Of a stretch of 64,000 nt of DNA, positions 30,777-41,180 are shown one piece after another. Source of the DNA: Vibrio neonatus. GTDB lineage: Bacteria > Pseudomonadota > Gammaproteobacteria > Enterobacterales > Vibrionaceae. The stretch spans positions 496,001 through 560,000 of the forward strand of contig NZ_AP024885.1 of NCBI RefSeq assembly GCF_024346975.1, in the 5' to 3' direction. The notes under the pieces were generated by a model. The model did no database searches. It was not told the DNA's origin and saw nothing but the letters and a program-made list of their open reading frames with translations. Position numbers and translations under genes: made by a program. Positions within the stretch are counted from its first letter, which is position 1; the number at the start of each line of letters is the position of its first letter.

Positions 30777-31925
30777 TTATGAAGTTAGCGCAATCACTGT
30801 ACCTGGCATAAGAACAAACACGGCAATTAAGTATCCAGCCACAACGGCTTTGTTTTTAATCGCCATTGTTGAAATCCAATCGGCACCTTTCAGAGGTAGC
30901 TCACGCAAGAATGGAATTCCGAAAATAAATACAGTCGCTGCAATGTTGAATAGCAAGTGCACGAGTGCAATTTGCAGAGCAAATATCGCAAACTCACCCG
31001 TCACAGCTGTAGCGGCTAGCAGTGCGGTAATACAAGTACCAATGTTAGCCCCTAGAGTAAATGGATAAACATCACGTACTTTCAATACACCAGAGCCCAC
31101 TAGAGGAACCATCAAACTGGTTGTTGTTGAAGAAGACTGAACCAGAACCGTCACTACAGAGCCAGAGAAAATACCGTGTAGTGGACCACGTCCAATGGCA
31201 TTTTTAAGAATTTCACGAGCACGACCTACCATTAGGCTCTTCATCAGTTTACCCATGATGGTAATAGAGATGATGATGGTTGCGATACCTAAGATAATCA
31301 TGCTTACACCAGCCACGATAGGACCGAAAGCTGTCAGAGGCTCTTGAACCATGCCTATAAGAGGTTTGGTTAATGGCTTGATAAAGTTGAATGCACCCAT
31401 GTTTAGGTCGCCAGTGCCCATTAGAGGCGCTACTAGCCAAGCTGATAGCTTACCAAAGATACCAAACATCATTTCAAGTGGTAGGAAGATAAAGACGGCC
31501 AGTAAGTTAAAGAAGTCGTGTACGGTTGCACTAGCAAACGCGCGTTTGAACTCTTCTTTACAACGCAGGTGACCAAGGCTAACTAAAGTATTGGTGACAG
31601 TGGTACCGATGTTTGCACCCATAACCATAGGTATCGCGATGCCAACTGGAAGTCCGCCAGCCACTAAGCCAACGATGATGGAGGTTACTGTACTTGATGA
31701 TTGAATAAGTGCTGTTGCAACTAGACCAATCATTAGACCCGCTACTGGGTGTGAAGCAAAATCAAATAGTGTTTTTGCATGTTCACCAGAAGCCATTTTA
31801 AAGCCGCTGCCTACCATGGAAACTGATACAAGAAGTAGGTACAGCATGAAAGCCAAGTTAGCCCAACGTAGCCAACTAGTCTTACTAGCGGATAGTGCTG
31901 AAACTGAAGGTGCTTGGTTGTTCAT
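30777..31925 (-). CDS. nptA: Na+/phosphate cotransporter NptA (PNaS family)
   Basis: A 382-residue inner-membrane symporter. The two inverted PNaS repeats are clear: QSSSTVTSIIVGLVAGG followed by GANIGTTVTNTLVSLGH, and QSSSTTTSLMVPLVGSG followed by GANIGTCITALLAA. It resembles NptA of V. cholerae, a sodium-driven phosphate importer. It complements the ATP-driven Pst system at 11-15 kb. Upstream, a PurR-type operator lies 115 nt from its start in the shared nptA-nhaR gap, see findings. Confidence 0.95.
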   Translation of the reverse strand: MNNQAPSVSALSASKTSWLRWANLAFMLYLLLVSVSMVGSGFKMASGEHAKTLFDFASHPVAGLMIGLVATALIQSSSTVTSIIVGLVAGGLPVGIAIPMVMGANIGTTVTNTLVSLGHLRCKEEFKRAFASATVHDFFNLLAVFIFLPLEMMFGIFGKLSAWLVAPLMGTGDLNMGAFNFIKPLTKPLIGMVQEPLTAFGPIVAGVSMIILGIATIIISITIMGKLMKSLMVGRAREILKNAIGRGPLHGIFSGSVVTVLVQSSSTTTSLMVPLVGSGVLKVRDVYPFTLGANIGTCITALLAATAVTGEFAIFALQIALVHLLFNIAATVFIFGIPFLRELPLKGADWISTMAIKNKAVVAGYLIAVFVLMPGTVIALTS

Positions 31926-32039
31926 TTGTTTTCTCCGGGCCTTTATCTAGGCTTTTAATCAACTGTTGGCGAGTTTAGATAACTTATATTTCAGTTATAT
32001 TACAGCTCAGTAAAAAAATGCTTTTTTGCATTTATGTCT

Positions 32040-32055
32040 ACGCAAGCGTTTGCGT
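32040..32055. promoter_or_regulatory. Candidate PurR operator in the nptA-nhaR gap
   Basis: ACGCAAGCGTTTGCGT matches the PurR operator consensus ACGCAAACGTTTGCGT at 15 of 16 positions and sits inside a 20-bp near-palindrome (32038-32057). It lies in the 343-bp divergent gap 31926-32268, which otherwise holds only AT-rich sequence, including a small AAATGC/GCATTT hairpin at about 32015-32033. It is nearer nptA (115 nt) than nhaR (214 nt). CytR or another LacI-family protein is an alternative reader. Confidence 0.55.
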
Positions 32056-32268
32056 AGCCGTGCTACTTGGTTAACTCATTGTTTTGTATTGAATTTATTT
32101 TAAGGCTAAATAGGGTTATGACACTTTCTTGAACAACTTTAGTGTTAAATATTGATCTGTTCCAAATATTAATGTGACAAGATTGTCATCTTGCTTTAAT
32201 TTTACTTCGGTATTATCGAAATTTAACGCTTTTTACCCTTAATTATTAATGTAGCTAAAGGATCGGAT

Positions 32269-33165
32269 ATGTCGCATCTCAATTACAATCATCTCTACTA
32301 TTTTTGGATGGTCTGCAAACAAGGCTCGTTAACAAAAGCCGCTGATGCGCTATTTTTGACTCCGCAAACCGTTACTGGGCAAATAAAAGCATTAGAGCAA
32401 CGTCTTAATGGCAAATTAACCAAACGTAATGGTAGAAGCATTGAGCCCACTGAGTTGGGCCAGTTAGTGTTTAAGTATGCAGATAGAATGTATGACTTGA
32501 GTTATGAAATGCTGGATATCGTTAATTATAGTCAAAGAGCGAACTTATTGTTTGAAGTAGGGGTTGCAGATGCGCTTTCTAAAAGCTTAGTCAGCCAAAT
32601 CCTTTCTACTACCGTCCCTGATGATGGCAATATCCACCTTCGATGTTATGAATCAACTCATGAATTATTGTTGGAGCAGTTATCACAACACAAGCTGGAT
32701 ATGATTCTGTCAGATTGTCCTATCGATTCTTCGCAAAATGCAGGCTTATACAGTAAAAAATTAGGCGAGTGTGGAATGAGCTTTTGTTCTGCAACACCGT
32801 TAGATGAAGCCGAGTTTTGGCCAAACTTGGAAAACTATCGGTTACTTATCCCTGGTTCAAGAACTTCAATGGGCAGAAAAGTAACCGAATGGTGCGACAG
32901 ACAAGGTTTTCAGCCAACGATATTGGGTGAGTTTGATGACTTTGCCTTAATGAAGGCATTTGCTGAAACACATCCAGAAACGGTATTCATTGCGCCAACT
33001 CGTTATCCTTACAAAGGTAATCCATCGGGAGTGCCTTTATTTCACCGCATTGCTGAAATAGAAGCCTTAAAAGAAGAGTACTACGTCATATTTGCAGAGA
33101 GAATGATTCAACACCCTGCAGTAAAAAGTGTTTGTGATGCTGATTTCTCCAAAATTTTTCATTAA
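32269..33165 (+). CDS. nhaR: LysR-family Na+-responsive regulator NhaR
   Basis: A 298-residue LysR activator (E. coli NhaR 301) that switches on the Na+/H+ antiporter gene nhaA in response to sodium. It opens with [24 protein letters not shown] and the helix-turn-helix [17 protein letters not shown]. Long stretches agree with E. coli NhaR, such as [26 protein letters not shown] and the C-terminal [11 protein letters not shown]. nhaA itself is not in the window. It shares its promoter region with nptA, another Na+-linked protein. Confidence 0.95.
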   Translation: MSHLNYNHLYYFWMVCKQGSLTKAADALFLTPQTVTGQIKALEQRLNGKLTKRNGRSIEPTELGQLVFKYADRMYDLSYEMLDIVNYSQRANLLFEVGVADALSKSLVSQILSTTVPDDGNIHLRCYESTHELLLEQLSQHKLDMILSDCPIDSSQNAGLYSKKLGECGMSFCSATPLDEAEFWPNLENYRLLIPGSRTSMGRKVTEWCDRQGFQPTILGEFDDFALMKAFAETHPETVFIAPTRYPYKGNPSGVPLFHRIAEIEALKEEYYVIFAERMIQHPAVKSVCDADFSKIFH

Positions 33166-33246
33166 TTTCAAGAGTAGAGGTTTAACTTTGCTTGTGTCAG
33201 GCGTAGGCTTTATCTATTCGCTAAAATGTATGACTACAAATATCTT

Positions 33247-33543
33247 ATGAATTTGAAAGCAATGGAAAAAAACTCTCCTAAAGCCGTGTTGCTATTAAAA
33301 GCGATGGCGAATGAGAGACGTCTTTTTATTTTGTGTATGTTGCACGATAGAGAGTTGTCTGTAGGAGAACTATGCCAACAATTGGATCTTAGCCAGTCTG
33401 CATTATCTCAACATTTAGCATGGCTAAGACGCGATGGTTTGGTGGCCACTCGTAAAGAAGCACAAACAGTGTATTACTCGTTAAGCAGTACTGAAGTGAA
33501 GCGTATGATTCATCTGCTGCATGAGATGTATTGCTCTGAATAA
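33247..33543 (+). CDS. hlyU: HlyU, ArsR-family virulence regulator
   Basis: A 98-residue winged-helix regulator (start MNLKAMEKNSPKAV as in V. vulnificus HlyU; an ATG at 33226 would add seven residues). The core LLKAMANERRLFILCML and DLSQSALSQHLAWLRRDGLVATRKEAQTVYYSLSSTEVK are nearly those of V. cholerae HlyU. C30 and C96 correspond to its redox cysteines C38 and C104. In pathogenic vibrios it relieves H-NS silencing of hlyA and rtxA. No such target is in this window, so here it may control other genes. Confidence 0.94.
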   Translation: MNLKAMEKNSPKAVLLLKAMANERRLFILCMLHDRELSVGELCQQLDLSQSALSQHLAWLRRDGLVATRKEAQTVYYSLSSTEVKRMIHLLHEMYCSE

Positions 33544-33605
33544 TCAGAATCACCAGAGAGGGTGAGGAAAGGTTGTTTTTGACAGGCTCAAAAAAAAGAG
33601 ACAAA

Positions 33606-33631
33606 AAAACCGGCAGAAGCCGGTTTTTTAT
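33606..33631. terminator. Bidirectional terminator between hlyU and rpsT
   Basis: Stem AACCGGC / GCCGGTT with AGAA loop, with a T run on the plus strand and an A run (T run on minus) on the other side. Confidence 0.88.
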
Positions 33632-33650
33632 TTCTGAATCGAAGTTCTAA

Positions 33651-33911
33651 TTAAAGAGCTTTGATTGCAGCAGAGAAGCGTGCTTTATGACGTGCAGCTT
33701 TATTCTTATGAATAAGGCCTTTAGTCGCTGCGCGATCTAGGATCGGTGCAACAGCTGCTAGTTCAGCAGTTGCAGCTTCTTTATCACCAGCTTCGATAGC
33801 TGCGATAGTTTTTTTCATGTAAGTGCGCATCATAGAACGACGGCTAGCATTGTGCTGACGACGTTTCTCAGCCTGGATAGCGCGCTTCTTAGCAGATTTA
33901 CTGTTTGCCAA
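33651..33911 (-). CDS. rpsT: 30S ribosomal protein S20
   Basis: An 86-residue primary 16S-binding protein. Sequence [33 protein letters not shown] at the N-terminus and [16 protein letters not shown] near the C-terminus match E. coli S20. Start is TTG at 33911, preceded by GGGAG 8 nt upstream. E. coli rpsT also uses UUG, which takes part in its translational autoregulation, so the rare codon is probably kept for that reason. Diverges from murJ. Confidence 0.96.
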   Translation of the reverse strand: MANSKSAKKRAIQAEKRRQHNASRRSMMRTYMKKTIAAIEAGDKEAATAELAAVAPILDRAATKGLIHKNKAARHKARFSAAIKAL

Positions 33912-34223
33912 GGGTCTAACTCCCAAAACTTGTTCGGTAACAATATAAGGTCGTGGAGAATGCCTTTTTGATAACCGAAAGTCAATTGATTTGTGCGAAA
34001 ACTCATCTAAAACAATGTAATTTTGTTTAGATAGGTTAACACGGTTAAGATGGCGGGGATTCTAACAGCATTTTGATAGTAGATCTACACTCAACCTAAG
34101 TTACTTCAAGTAAACTGCTTTTATCAATGTGTTACAGTCAGTGTGTTAGAGTCTGATTCTGATAGGCTGTGCCTTTGCTAAGCGCACGCTAAAGACATAG
34201 TTTTATATAATTAAGGAATAAAA
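33912..34223. other. Divergent rpsT-murJ promoter region
   Basis: 312 bp without a gene. On the minus strand a TTGACT (33980-33985 in plus coordinates) could serve as a -35 for rpsT, though the -10 at the right distance is poor. On the plus strand the last 20 nt hold the AAGGA ribosome site of murJ. No repeat or conserved RNA was recognised. Confidence 0.5.
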
Positions 34224-35783
34224 GTGAGTAAAGGCCTTCTCAAGTCAGGTGCTATTGTAAGCGCCATGACATTAGTTTCTCGTGTGTTGGGGTTGGTTCG
34301 GGACGTTGTTGTTGCCAACCTTATGGGGGCGGGAGCAAGTGCTGATGTGTTTTTCTTTGCCAACAAGATCCCTAATTTTTTAAGACGTTTATTTGCCGAA
34401 GGGGCATTTTCGCAAGCCTTTGTTCCTGTTCTTACCGAATATCACTCTAAAGGTGATATGGATGAAACCCGACAACTCATCGCTAAAGTATCCGGTACTT
34501 TAGGGGTTATTGTCACCATAGTGACCGTGTGCGGTATCTTGGGCTCAGGTGTAGTGACCGCCATTTTTGGTACAGGTTGGTTTTTAGATTGGTTAAATGG
34601 CGGTCCGTCAGCTGAAAAGTTTGAAATGGCAAGCCTAATGCTAAAAATCACTTTTCCTTATCTTTGGTTCATCACCTTTGTGGCGCTGTCAGGCTCCATA
34701 TTAAATACCTTAGGCAAGTTTGCGGTTTCTTCTTTTACGCCTGTATTTTTGAATGTGATGATCATTTTTGCCGCTACTATGATCGCGCCACGTTTAGCCA
34801 ATCCAGAAATTGGTTTAGCCATCGGTGTTTTTCTGGGTGGTTTAGTGCAGTTTTTCTTCCAGTTACCTTTCTTAATTAAAGAAGGAGTATTGGTTAAGCC
34901 TAAATGGGGATGGCGAGATCCCGGCGTAGTCAGAATCCGCACTCTAATGATCCCAGCATTATTTGGGGTATCGGTCAGTCAAATAAACCTATTACTGGAT
35001 ACCTTTATTGCCAGTTTCTTACAAACCGGCTCTATCAGCTGGCTTTATTACTCGGACAGATTACTAGAATTCCCTCTAGGCTTGTTTGGTATTGCCATTG
35101 CTACAGTTATCTTGCCTGCCCTGTCACGCAAGCACGTTGATGCTCACAGCCAAGGTTTTGCCGCCACTATGGATTGGGGCATTCGTATGGTGTTATTGCT
35201 TGGGCTACCTGCCATGCTTGGCTTAATCGTGCTGGCTAAACCTATGTTGATGGTGCTCTTTATGCGCGGTGAGTTTGGCATTCATGAAGTATTGCAATCG
35301 TCATACTCTTTGATTGCCTACGCTTCTGGCTTGCTGAACTTCATGTTGATTAAGGTACTGGCTCCGGGTTACTACTCTCGCCAAGACACTAAAACTCCTG
35401 TGCGCTACGGCATTATCGCAATGACCACTAATATGGTGTTTAACGTTATTTTTGCATGGCATTACGGTTATGTTGGTTTAGCAATGGCAACGGCGCTGTC
35501 TGCTCTTATTAATATGGGACTGTTATATCGCGGCCTGCATAAAGCGCAAGTGTATCGACTTACTCGTCAAACCGTGATGTATATAGTGAAAGTGGCCTTG
35601 GCCGGTATCGCTATGGTAGTCGCGATTAGCTACCTACTAAAACCGATAGACGCTTGGCTGGCGATGTCTTTAACCCAAAGAGTGATAGAGCTCGTCACTA
35701 TGATTGGGGTAGGGGCATTGGCGTATTTAATTACCGCATTAGTGCTTGGAATACGTCTGAAACACTTGAAAGCGACCATGTAA
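34224..35783 (+). CDS. murJ: Lipid II flippase MurJ (MviN)
   Basis: A 519-residue inner-membrane protein with about 14 helices that moves the peptidoglycan precursor lipid II to the periplasmic face. It starts KGLLKSGAIVSAMTLVSRVLGLVRDVVVANLMGAG and contains ANKIPNFLRRLFAEGAFSQAFVPV, both hallmark stretches with the essential arginines of the central cavity. Start is GTG at 34224, AAGGA upstream. ribF follows 122 nt later with an extended -10-like GGTATATAAT at about 35837-35846. Confidence 0.96.
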   Translation: MSKGLLKSGAIVSAMTLVSRVLGLVRDVVVANLMGAGASADVFFFANKIPNFLRRLFAEGAFSQAFVPVLTEYHSKGDMDETRQLIAKVSGTLGVIVTIVTVCGILGSGVVTAIFGTGWFLDWLNGGPSAEKFEMASLMLKITFPYLWFITFVALSGSILNTLGKFAVSSFTPVFLNVMIIFAATMIAPRLANPEIGLAIGVFLGGLVQFFFQLPFLIKEGVLVKPKWGWRDPGVVRIRTLMIPALFGVSVSQINLLLDTFIASFLQTGSISWLYYSDRLLEFPLGLFGIAIATVILPALSRKHVDAHSQGFAATMDWGIRMVLLLGLPAMLGLIVLAKPMLMVLFMRGEFGIHEVLQSSYSLIAYASGLLNFMLIKVLAPGYYSRQDTKTPVRYGIIAMTTNMVFNVIFAWHYGYVGLAMATALSALINMGLLYRGLHKAQVYRLTRQTVMYIVKVALAGIAMVVAISYLLKPIDAWLAMSLTQRVIELVTMIGVGALAYLITALVLGIRLKHLKATM

Positions 35784-35905
35784 AAGAACGCAAAATAAAT
35801 CTACTCTTCGCGTTGCTAGCATATATAAGAGTTTTCGGTATATAATTTGCCAGTTTAGGGATTTTAGACCCTGTAGACTAAGAAGGTTAGGTTTTAACGC
35901 GTTAC

Positions 35906-36847
35906 ATGCATCTTATCCGAGGTAGCCATAACATACGTCCCGAACATCAGGGATGTGTCTTGACCATAGGTAACTTTGATGGTGTCCATCTAGGGCATCA
36001 GACGGTCTTGAAGCAAGTACAACAAAAAGCTGAAGCGCTTGGTCTTCCGGCTGTGGTGATGACTTTTGAACCACAGCCTTTAGAGCTATTCTTGCAAAGC
36101 AAGGCGCCGGCTAGGCTGACTCGTTTGCGCGATAAATATGTGCAGTTGAGTAAGCTCAATCTTGAACGTCTTCTTTGTGTGAATTTTAGTCAACGCTTTG
36201 CGGGGCTTCCACCGGAACAGTTTATTAAAGATCTGCTGGTGGATAAGCTTGGTGTTAAGTTTCTCGTGGTAGGTGATGACTTTCGCTTTGGACGTAAGCG
36301 ACAAGGTGACTTTTCTATGCTGCAACAAGCAGGAAAAGAGTATGGATTTGAGGTTGTGAGTACTGAAAGTTTCTGTTTGAACACAGAAAGGGTCAGTAGC
36401 ACAGCAATTCGTGAGGCTTTAGGGCAAGACGAACTAACACAAGCCAAATCCATGCTAGGCCGACATTACAGTATTAGTGGACGTGTTTCGCACGGTCGTA
36501 AGCTAGGAAGAACCATAGGTTTTCCTACCGCTAACATCCCATTAAAACGTACCGTGTCACCTGTCTCTGGCGTTTATGTCGTTGAAGCTAACATTGATGG
36601 AAAAATGGTTGGTGGCGTTGCCAATGTCGGTCAAAGACCTACGGTAAACGGCGTACGACAACAACTCGAAGTTCATTTTTTTGAACTAGCAAAAGATTTA
36701 TACGGCAAACAATTAGAAGTTTGCTTATTACACAAGTTGCGAGAAGAAGTGAAATTTCCTTCCTTCGAAGCACTTAAAACTCAAATAGAATTAGATGCTG
36801 AGGCAGCTCGGGTGTGGTTGCAGCAGCACAGGGAAGCATTGACTTAA
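35906..36847 (+). CDS. ribF: Bifunctional riboflavin kinase/FAD synthetase RibF
   Basis: A 313-residue enzyme (E. coli 313) converting riboflavin to FMN and then FAD. The N-terminal adenylyltransferase domain has TIGNFDGVHLGHQ (residues 21-33) and ERVSSTAIREAL; the C-terminal kinase domain has HGRKLGRTIGFPTANI (about 198-213). FAD is needed by Hcr and other flavoproteins. The ribF-ileS-lspA order is the standard gammaproteobacterial one. Confidence 0.97.
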   Translation: MHLIRGSHNIRPEHQGCVLTIGNFDGVHLGHQTVLKQVQQKAEALGLPAVVMTFEPQPLELFLQSKAPARLTRLRDKYVQLSKLNLERLLCVNFSQRFAGLPPEQFIKDLLVDKLGVKFLVVGDDFRFGRKRQGDFSMLQQAGKEYGFEVVSTESFCLNTERVSSTAIREALGQDELTQAKSMLGRHYSISGRVSHGRKLGRTIGFPTANIPLKRTVSPVSGVYVVEANIDGKMVGGVANVGQRPTVNGVRQQLEVHFFELAKDLYGKQLEVCLLHKLREEVKFPSFEALKTQIELDAEAARVWLQQHREALT

Positions 36848-36943
36848 CGACGGATGTTACGTTTAACCGCGTAATAGAAAGTACAACAAGTGTATGTTTA
36901 CCAAAATATCTAACTTCGCCCAATATTACGGAAATAAGAATCG

Positions 36944-39775
36944 ATGACTGACTATAAAGATACCCTGAACCTCCCAGAAACAGGGTTTCCAATGCGCGGT
37001 AATCTGGCGAACCGTGAACCAGAAATGCTTAAGCGTTGGTATAAAGAAGATCTTTACGGTGCTATCCGTGAAGCTAAAAAAGGCAATAAGCCTTTTGTTT
37101 TGCACGATGGCCCTCCATACGCAAATGGTGACATCCACATTGGTCACGCGCTAAATAAGATTCTTAAAGACATTATTATTAAATCTAAGACCCTTTCTGG
37201 CTATGACGCGCCGTATATCCCAGGTTGGGATTGTCACGGTCTTCCAATCGAATTGATGGTTGAGAAGAAAAAAGGCAAGCCGGGTCATAAGATCTCTGCG
37301 GCTGAATTCCGTGAAGAGTGTCGTAAGTACGCTGCCGGTCAAGTTGAAGGTCAGAAAGAGAGCTTCAAGCGTCTTGGTATTATGGGCGAGTGGGACAAAC
37401 CTTACCGCACAATGGATTTTGGCACAGAAGCCAACATCATTCGTGCACTAGGCAAAATTGCTGACAAAGGCCACCTACTAAAAGGCTTTAAACCGGTTCA
37501 CTGGTGTACTGACTGTGGAAGTGCATTAGCGGAAGCGGAAGTTGAATACAAAAACAAAGTTTCACCATCAATTGATGTGAAATTTAAAGCGGCTGATGAA
37601 GCGGCGGTATTAAGTAAATTCTCACTGACTGGCGACAACGCAGGTGAAGGTGATATCTCAGTAGTTATCTGGACAACAACTCCTTGGACACTGCCTGCAA
37701 ACCGCGCGGTTTGTCTACGTGATGATCTTGAGTATGTTCTTGTTCAAATCGAAGGTGAGCAACCACAACGTTTGATCCTTGCCTCTGATCTTGCAAAAGA
37801 AGTGATGGATCGTGTTGGCGTTGAAAACTATCGCAACCTTGGCTTCGCGACAGGTGCCGATTTAGAACTGCTTAACTTCCAACATCCGTTCTACGACTTT
37901 ACTGTACCGGCTGTATTGGGCGACCACGTAACCACTGAGTCTGGTACTGGTATCGTTCACACCGCACCGGGTCACGGTCAAGAAGATTTTGTGGTAGGCC
38001 AAAAATATGACTTAGAAATTGCTAACCCAGTAGGTTCTAATGGTGTGTATCTACCTGATACCGAACTGTTTGCAGGTCAACACGTATTTAAAGCTAATGA
38101 TGTAGTAGTAGAAACTCTAAAAGAAAAAGGTGCGCTATTACACCATCACGCTTACGAGCACAGCTACCCACATTGCTGGCGTCACAAAACACCGATTATT
38201 TTCCGCGCGACTCCACAGTGGTTTATCTCTATGGATCAAGCGGGTCTGCGTGCCAATGCATTGCAAGCAATTAAAGGTGTTGAGTGGATGCCTGAGTGGG
38301 GTCAAAGCCGCATCGAAGGTATGGTTGAAGGTCGCCCTGAGTGGTGTATCTCTCGTCAACGTACTTGGGGCGTGCCAATCACTTTGTTTGTACACAAAGA
38401 GACAGCTGAGCTGCACCCTAATACTCAAGAGATCATTGAAAAAGTTGCTAAGCTGGTTGAAGAAAAAGGCATTCAAGCATGGTGGGATGTTGATGCAGCT
38501 GAGCTACTAGGCGAAGAAGACGCAGCCAACTACGAGAAAACACTCGATACACTTGATGTATGGTTTGATTCTGGTGTAACACACTACTCAGTTGTTGATG
38601 CTCGTGAAGAGTTCCACGGCGCAAGTGCTGATCTGTATCTAGAAGGTTCTGACCAACACCGTGGCTGGTTCCAATCATCGCTTATCTCATCCATTGCCAT
38701 GAAAGATAAAGCCCCGTACAAGCAAGTGCTTACACACGGCTTCGTAGTCGATGGACAAGGCCGTAAAATGTCTAAGTCTATCGGTAACGTAGTGGCGCCT
38801 AAAGACGTGACTAATAAGCTGGGTGCTGACATCTTGCGTCTATGGGTATCTTCTACCGATTACACTGGCGAAGTTGCCGTATCTGATGAAATCCTAAAAC
38901 GCAGTGCTGACGCATACCGTCGTATTCGTAACACCGCTCGTTTCTTCCTAGCAAACCTAAACGGCTTCAACCCTGAAACTGATTTAGTACCTGCTGACGA
39001 AATGGTGGCATTGGATCGCTGGGCTGTAGGTCGTGCACAAGAAGCGCAACAAGAAATTGTGAAAGCATACGAAGAGTACAACACGCATGCGGTTACTCAG
39101 CGCTTAATGCAATTCTGTTCAATCGAAATGGGTTCTTTCTACCTAGACGTGATTAAAGACCGTCAGTACACAGCGAAGCAGGGCAGCCATGCTCAACGTA
39201 GCTGTCAAACTGCGCTTTACTACATCGTAGAAGGTCTGGTTCGTTGGATGGCTCCTATTATGTCTTTCACTGCCGATGAAATCTGGAACCAAATGCCGGG
39301 TAAACGCGATACGTTCGTCTTTACTGGTGAGTGGTTCGATGGTCTATTTGGTCTTGCAGAAGGCGAAGAACTGAATAACGAATTCTGGAGTGAAATTCAG
39401 CATGTTCGTGCTTCAGTGAACAAACTGCTTGAAGAAGCTCGTAAAGAGAAGTTAATCGGTGGCGCACTACAAGCTGAAGTGACGCTTTATGCTGATGATG
39501 CTCTAGCGGCTAAGTTGAACAAACTGGGTGATGAACTGCGTTTCATTATGCTGACTTCTCGCGCGGACGTGGTTGCTCTATCAGAGAAACCGGCCACAGC
39601 ACACGAGACAGAAATCGACGGTTTGTTTGTTCAAGTTAATGCAACTGAGCTAGAAAAATGTGACCGTTGTTGGCACCACACTGCAGATGTAGGCACTATT
39701 GAAGGCCATGAAACTATCTGTGGTCGTTGTGTGTCTAATGTGGAAGGCGAAGGCGAGGTTCGTAAGTTTGCCTAA
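36944..39775 (+). CDS. ileS: Isoleucyl-tRNA synthetase
   Basis: A 943-residue class I synthetase (E. coli 938). The ATP-site motifs are HIGH, in [15 protein letters not shown] (around residue 65), and KMSKS, in [10 protein letters not shown] (around residue 607). The editing domain includes [16 protein letters not shown]. The C-terminal zinc finger ligands CDRCWHH and CGRCVSN are intact. lspA begins 1 nt past the stop. Confidence 0.98.
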   Translation: MTDYKDTLNLPETGFPMRGNLANREPEMLKRWYKEDLYGAIREAKKGNKPFVLHDGPPYANGDIHIGHALNKILKDIIIKSKTLSGYDAPYIPGWDCHGLPIELMVEKKKGKPGHKISAAEFREECRKYAAGQVEGQKESFKRLGIMGEWDKPYRTMDFGTEANIIRALGKIADKGHLLKGFKPVHWCTDCGSALAEAEVEYKNKVSPSIDVKFKAADEAAVLSKFSLTGDNAGEGDISVVIWTTTPWTLPANRAVCLRDDLEYVLVQIEGEQPQRLILASDLAKEVMDRVGVENYRNLGFATGADLELLNFQHPFYDFTVPAVLGDHVTTESGTGIVHTAPGHGQEDFVVGQKYDLEIANPVGSNGVYLPDTELFAGQHVFKANDVVVETLKEKGALLHHHAYEHSYPHCWRHKTPIIFRATPQWFISMDQAGLRANALQAIKGVEWMPEWGQSRIEGMVEGRPEWCISRQRTWGVPITLFVHKETAELHPNTQEIIEKVAKLVEEKGIQAWWDVDAAELLGEEDAANYEKTLDTLDVWFDSGVTHYSVVDAREEFHGASADLYLEGSDQHRGWFQSSLISSIAMKDKAPYKQVLTHGFVVDGQGRKMSKSIGNVVAPKDVTNKLGADILRLWVSSTDYTGEVAVSDEILKRSADAYRRIRNTARFFLANLNGFNPETDLVPADEMVALDRWAVGRAQEAQQEIVKAYEEYNTHAVTQRLMQFCSIEMGSFYLDVIKDRQYTAKQGSHAQRSCQTALYYIVEGLVRWMAPIMSFTADEIWNQMPGKRDTFVFTGEWFDGLFGLAEGEELNNEFWSEIQHVRASVNKLLEEARKEKLIGGALQAEVTLYADDALAAKLNKLGDELRFIMLTSRADVVALSEKPATAHETEIDGLFVQVNATELEKCDRCWHHTADVGTIEGHETICGRCVSNVEGEGEVRKFA

Positions 39776-39776
39776 T

Positions 39777-40289
39777 ATGAATCTGTTTAAACAGACTGGG
39801 TTACGCTGGCTATGGCTAGCGGCCCTTATTTTTATTGTTGATATAGCAATAAAATTAGTGGTCATGAACAGCATGGGGTATGGCTGGGCAAATCGCATTG
39901 AGGTTTTGCCTTTCTTTAACTTGCTCTATGTACATAACTACGGTGCGGCGTTTAGCTTCCTTGGCGATCAAAGCGGTTGGCAACGATGGCTCTTTACCGG
40001 TATTGCAATTGCAGTATGCGGTATGTTGACTCTTTGGATGCGCAAACTGCCGAAAACTGAAAAGTGGAACAACATTGCTTATGCCCTCATTATTGGTGGC
40101 GCACTAGGTAATGTATTCGACCGTGTTATTCATGGCTTTGTCGTGGACTATCTTGATTTCTTTGTTGGCAATTACCATTGGCCAGCATTTAACCTAGCGG
40201 ACAGTGCAATTTGTATTGGCGCCGCAATGGTTATTTTAGATAGCTTTATTAATAATAAATCCAATTCTGTTGAATCTACACAGAAGTAA
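39777..40289 (+). CDS. lspA: Signal peptidase II LspA
   Basis: A 170-residue four-helix aspartyl protease that removes the signal peptide of prolipoproteins after Lgt has acted. Catalytic aspartates are D124 (in FVVDYLDF) and D142 (in FNLADSAI), equal to E. coli D123 and D141; NYGAAFSFL and [10 protein letters not shown] are also typical. ATG 39777 follows the ileS stop directly; the open frame runs further upstream inside ileS but that is not coding. Unusually, fkpB and ispH do not follow; secG is next (see findings). Confidence 0.96.
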   Translation: MNLFKQTGLRWLWLAALIFIVDIAIKLVVMNSMGYGWANRIEVLPFFNLLYVHNYGAAFSFLGDQSGWQRWLFTGIAIAVCGMLTLWMRKLPKTEKWNNIAYALIIGGALGNVFDRVIHGFVVDYLDFFVGNYHWPAFNLADSAICIGAAMVILDSFINNKSNSVESTQK

Positions 40290-40475
40290 TTGTGGTAAAA
40301 CCAGTGTTCGATAAGTGAACACTTAGCTGTGGTTGGTGTAATTTTTGCTTGTCACCGCTACAAGGTTTCGCTACTATTGCGTCCGCCCTATAAAGGGCGC
40401 GCTAGCTTTGTTGTAATCTAATGAAAATCACGATTATGACGCGCTGGCTCAACAATTTGGAACATAGGTGGAAAG

Positions 40476-40814
40476 ATGTTTGAAACAACTCTACTTGTGA
40501 TTTACCTGTTGGCTGCGCTTGGTGTGATTGGCCTAGTTCTGATTCAACAAGGTAAAGGCGCAGATATGGGAGCCTCATTCGGTGCAGGTGCATCAAATAC
40601 AGTATTTGGTGCTGGCGGCTCTGGTAACTTTTTAACCCGAATGACTGCATTTTTTGCATTTATTTTTATCGTTGTTTGTCTGATTCTTGGTCGTATGTCT
40701 ACACATAAAGCCGATTCACAATGGGTTGCACCTGCAGAAGGTCAAACCATTCAGAAAACTGACGATGTAGTGAAGGAAGTTCCAGCCCAAAAGGGTGAAG
40801 AAATTCCTGAATAA
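40476..40814 (+). CDS. secG: Protein-export membrane protein SecG
   Basis: A 112-residue subunit of the SecYEG translocon (E. coli 110). Two hydrophobic helices (about 1-22 and 53-73) flank the conserved loop LIQQGKGADMGASFGAGASNTVFGAGGSGNFLTRMT. AGGTGGAAAG precedes the ATG. It is followed by tRNA-Leu and tRNA-fMet as in E. coli, but the gene expected before it (glmM) is absent. Confidence 0.96.
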   Translation: MFETTLLVIYLLAALGVIGLVLIQQGKGADMGASFGAGASNTVFGAGGSGNFLTRMTAFFAFIFIVVCLILGRMSTHKADSQWVAPAEGQTIQKTDDVVKEVPAQKGEEIPE

Positions 40815-40829
40815 GTTGTAATGCTTATT

Positions 40830-40913
40830 GCCGAGATGGTGAAATTGGTAGACACGCCAGCATGAGGTGCTGGTGCCTTTGGTGTGAGGGTTCGAGTCCC
40901 TCTCTCGGCACCA
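40830..40913 (+). tRNA. tRNA-Leu (anticodon GAG)
   Basis: An 84-nt class II tRNA. Acceptor GCCGAGA pairs with TCTCGGC, anticodon stem CCAGC/GCTGG encloses ATGAGGT with GAG, a long variable arm follows, and CCA is encoded. It lies after secG, like leuU in E. coli. Confidence 0.97.
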
Positions 40914-40921
40914 TATATTGT

Positions 40922-40949
40922 TTGAAAATCAATCTATTGAACGTATAAT
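40922..40949 (+). promoter_or_regulatory. Promoter of tRNA-fMet and the rimP-nusA operon
   Basis: -35 TTGAAA (40922-40927), 16-nt spacer, -10 TATAAT (40944-40949), about 14 nt before the mature tRNA. In E. coli the corresponding promoter starts the metY-rimP-nusA-infB operon. Confidence 0.75.
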
Positions 40950-40963
40950 GTTCGATAGTCGGA

Positions 40964-41040
<77 letters not shown>

Positions 41041-41180
41041 ATTTGCAACTGATATTGCTTATCGATTTAATTCGATGCTAAACATCAGTTTGTGAGTCTG
41101 AATTTCAAACATCATAACTGAATTTTTTCGGTTATGAGCTAAGCTTTCCTTAGCTTAGTGATATCAGGGTCCAGCAGCAT

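Noticed and set aside
33226..33543. HlyU as a marker of a toxin island
   Set aside because: Its neighbours are housekeeping genes in conserved order; no hemolysin or RTX gene is in the window.
39699..39776. N-terminal extension of lspA
   Set aside because: It lies wholly within ileS in another frame; the family start is the ATG at 39777.
40303..40323. AGTGTTC/GAACACT inverted repeat as terminator of lspA or a LexA box
   Set aside because: There is no T run after it, and it does not fit CTGT-N8-ACAG.
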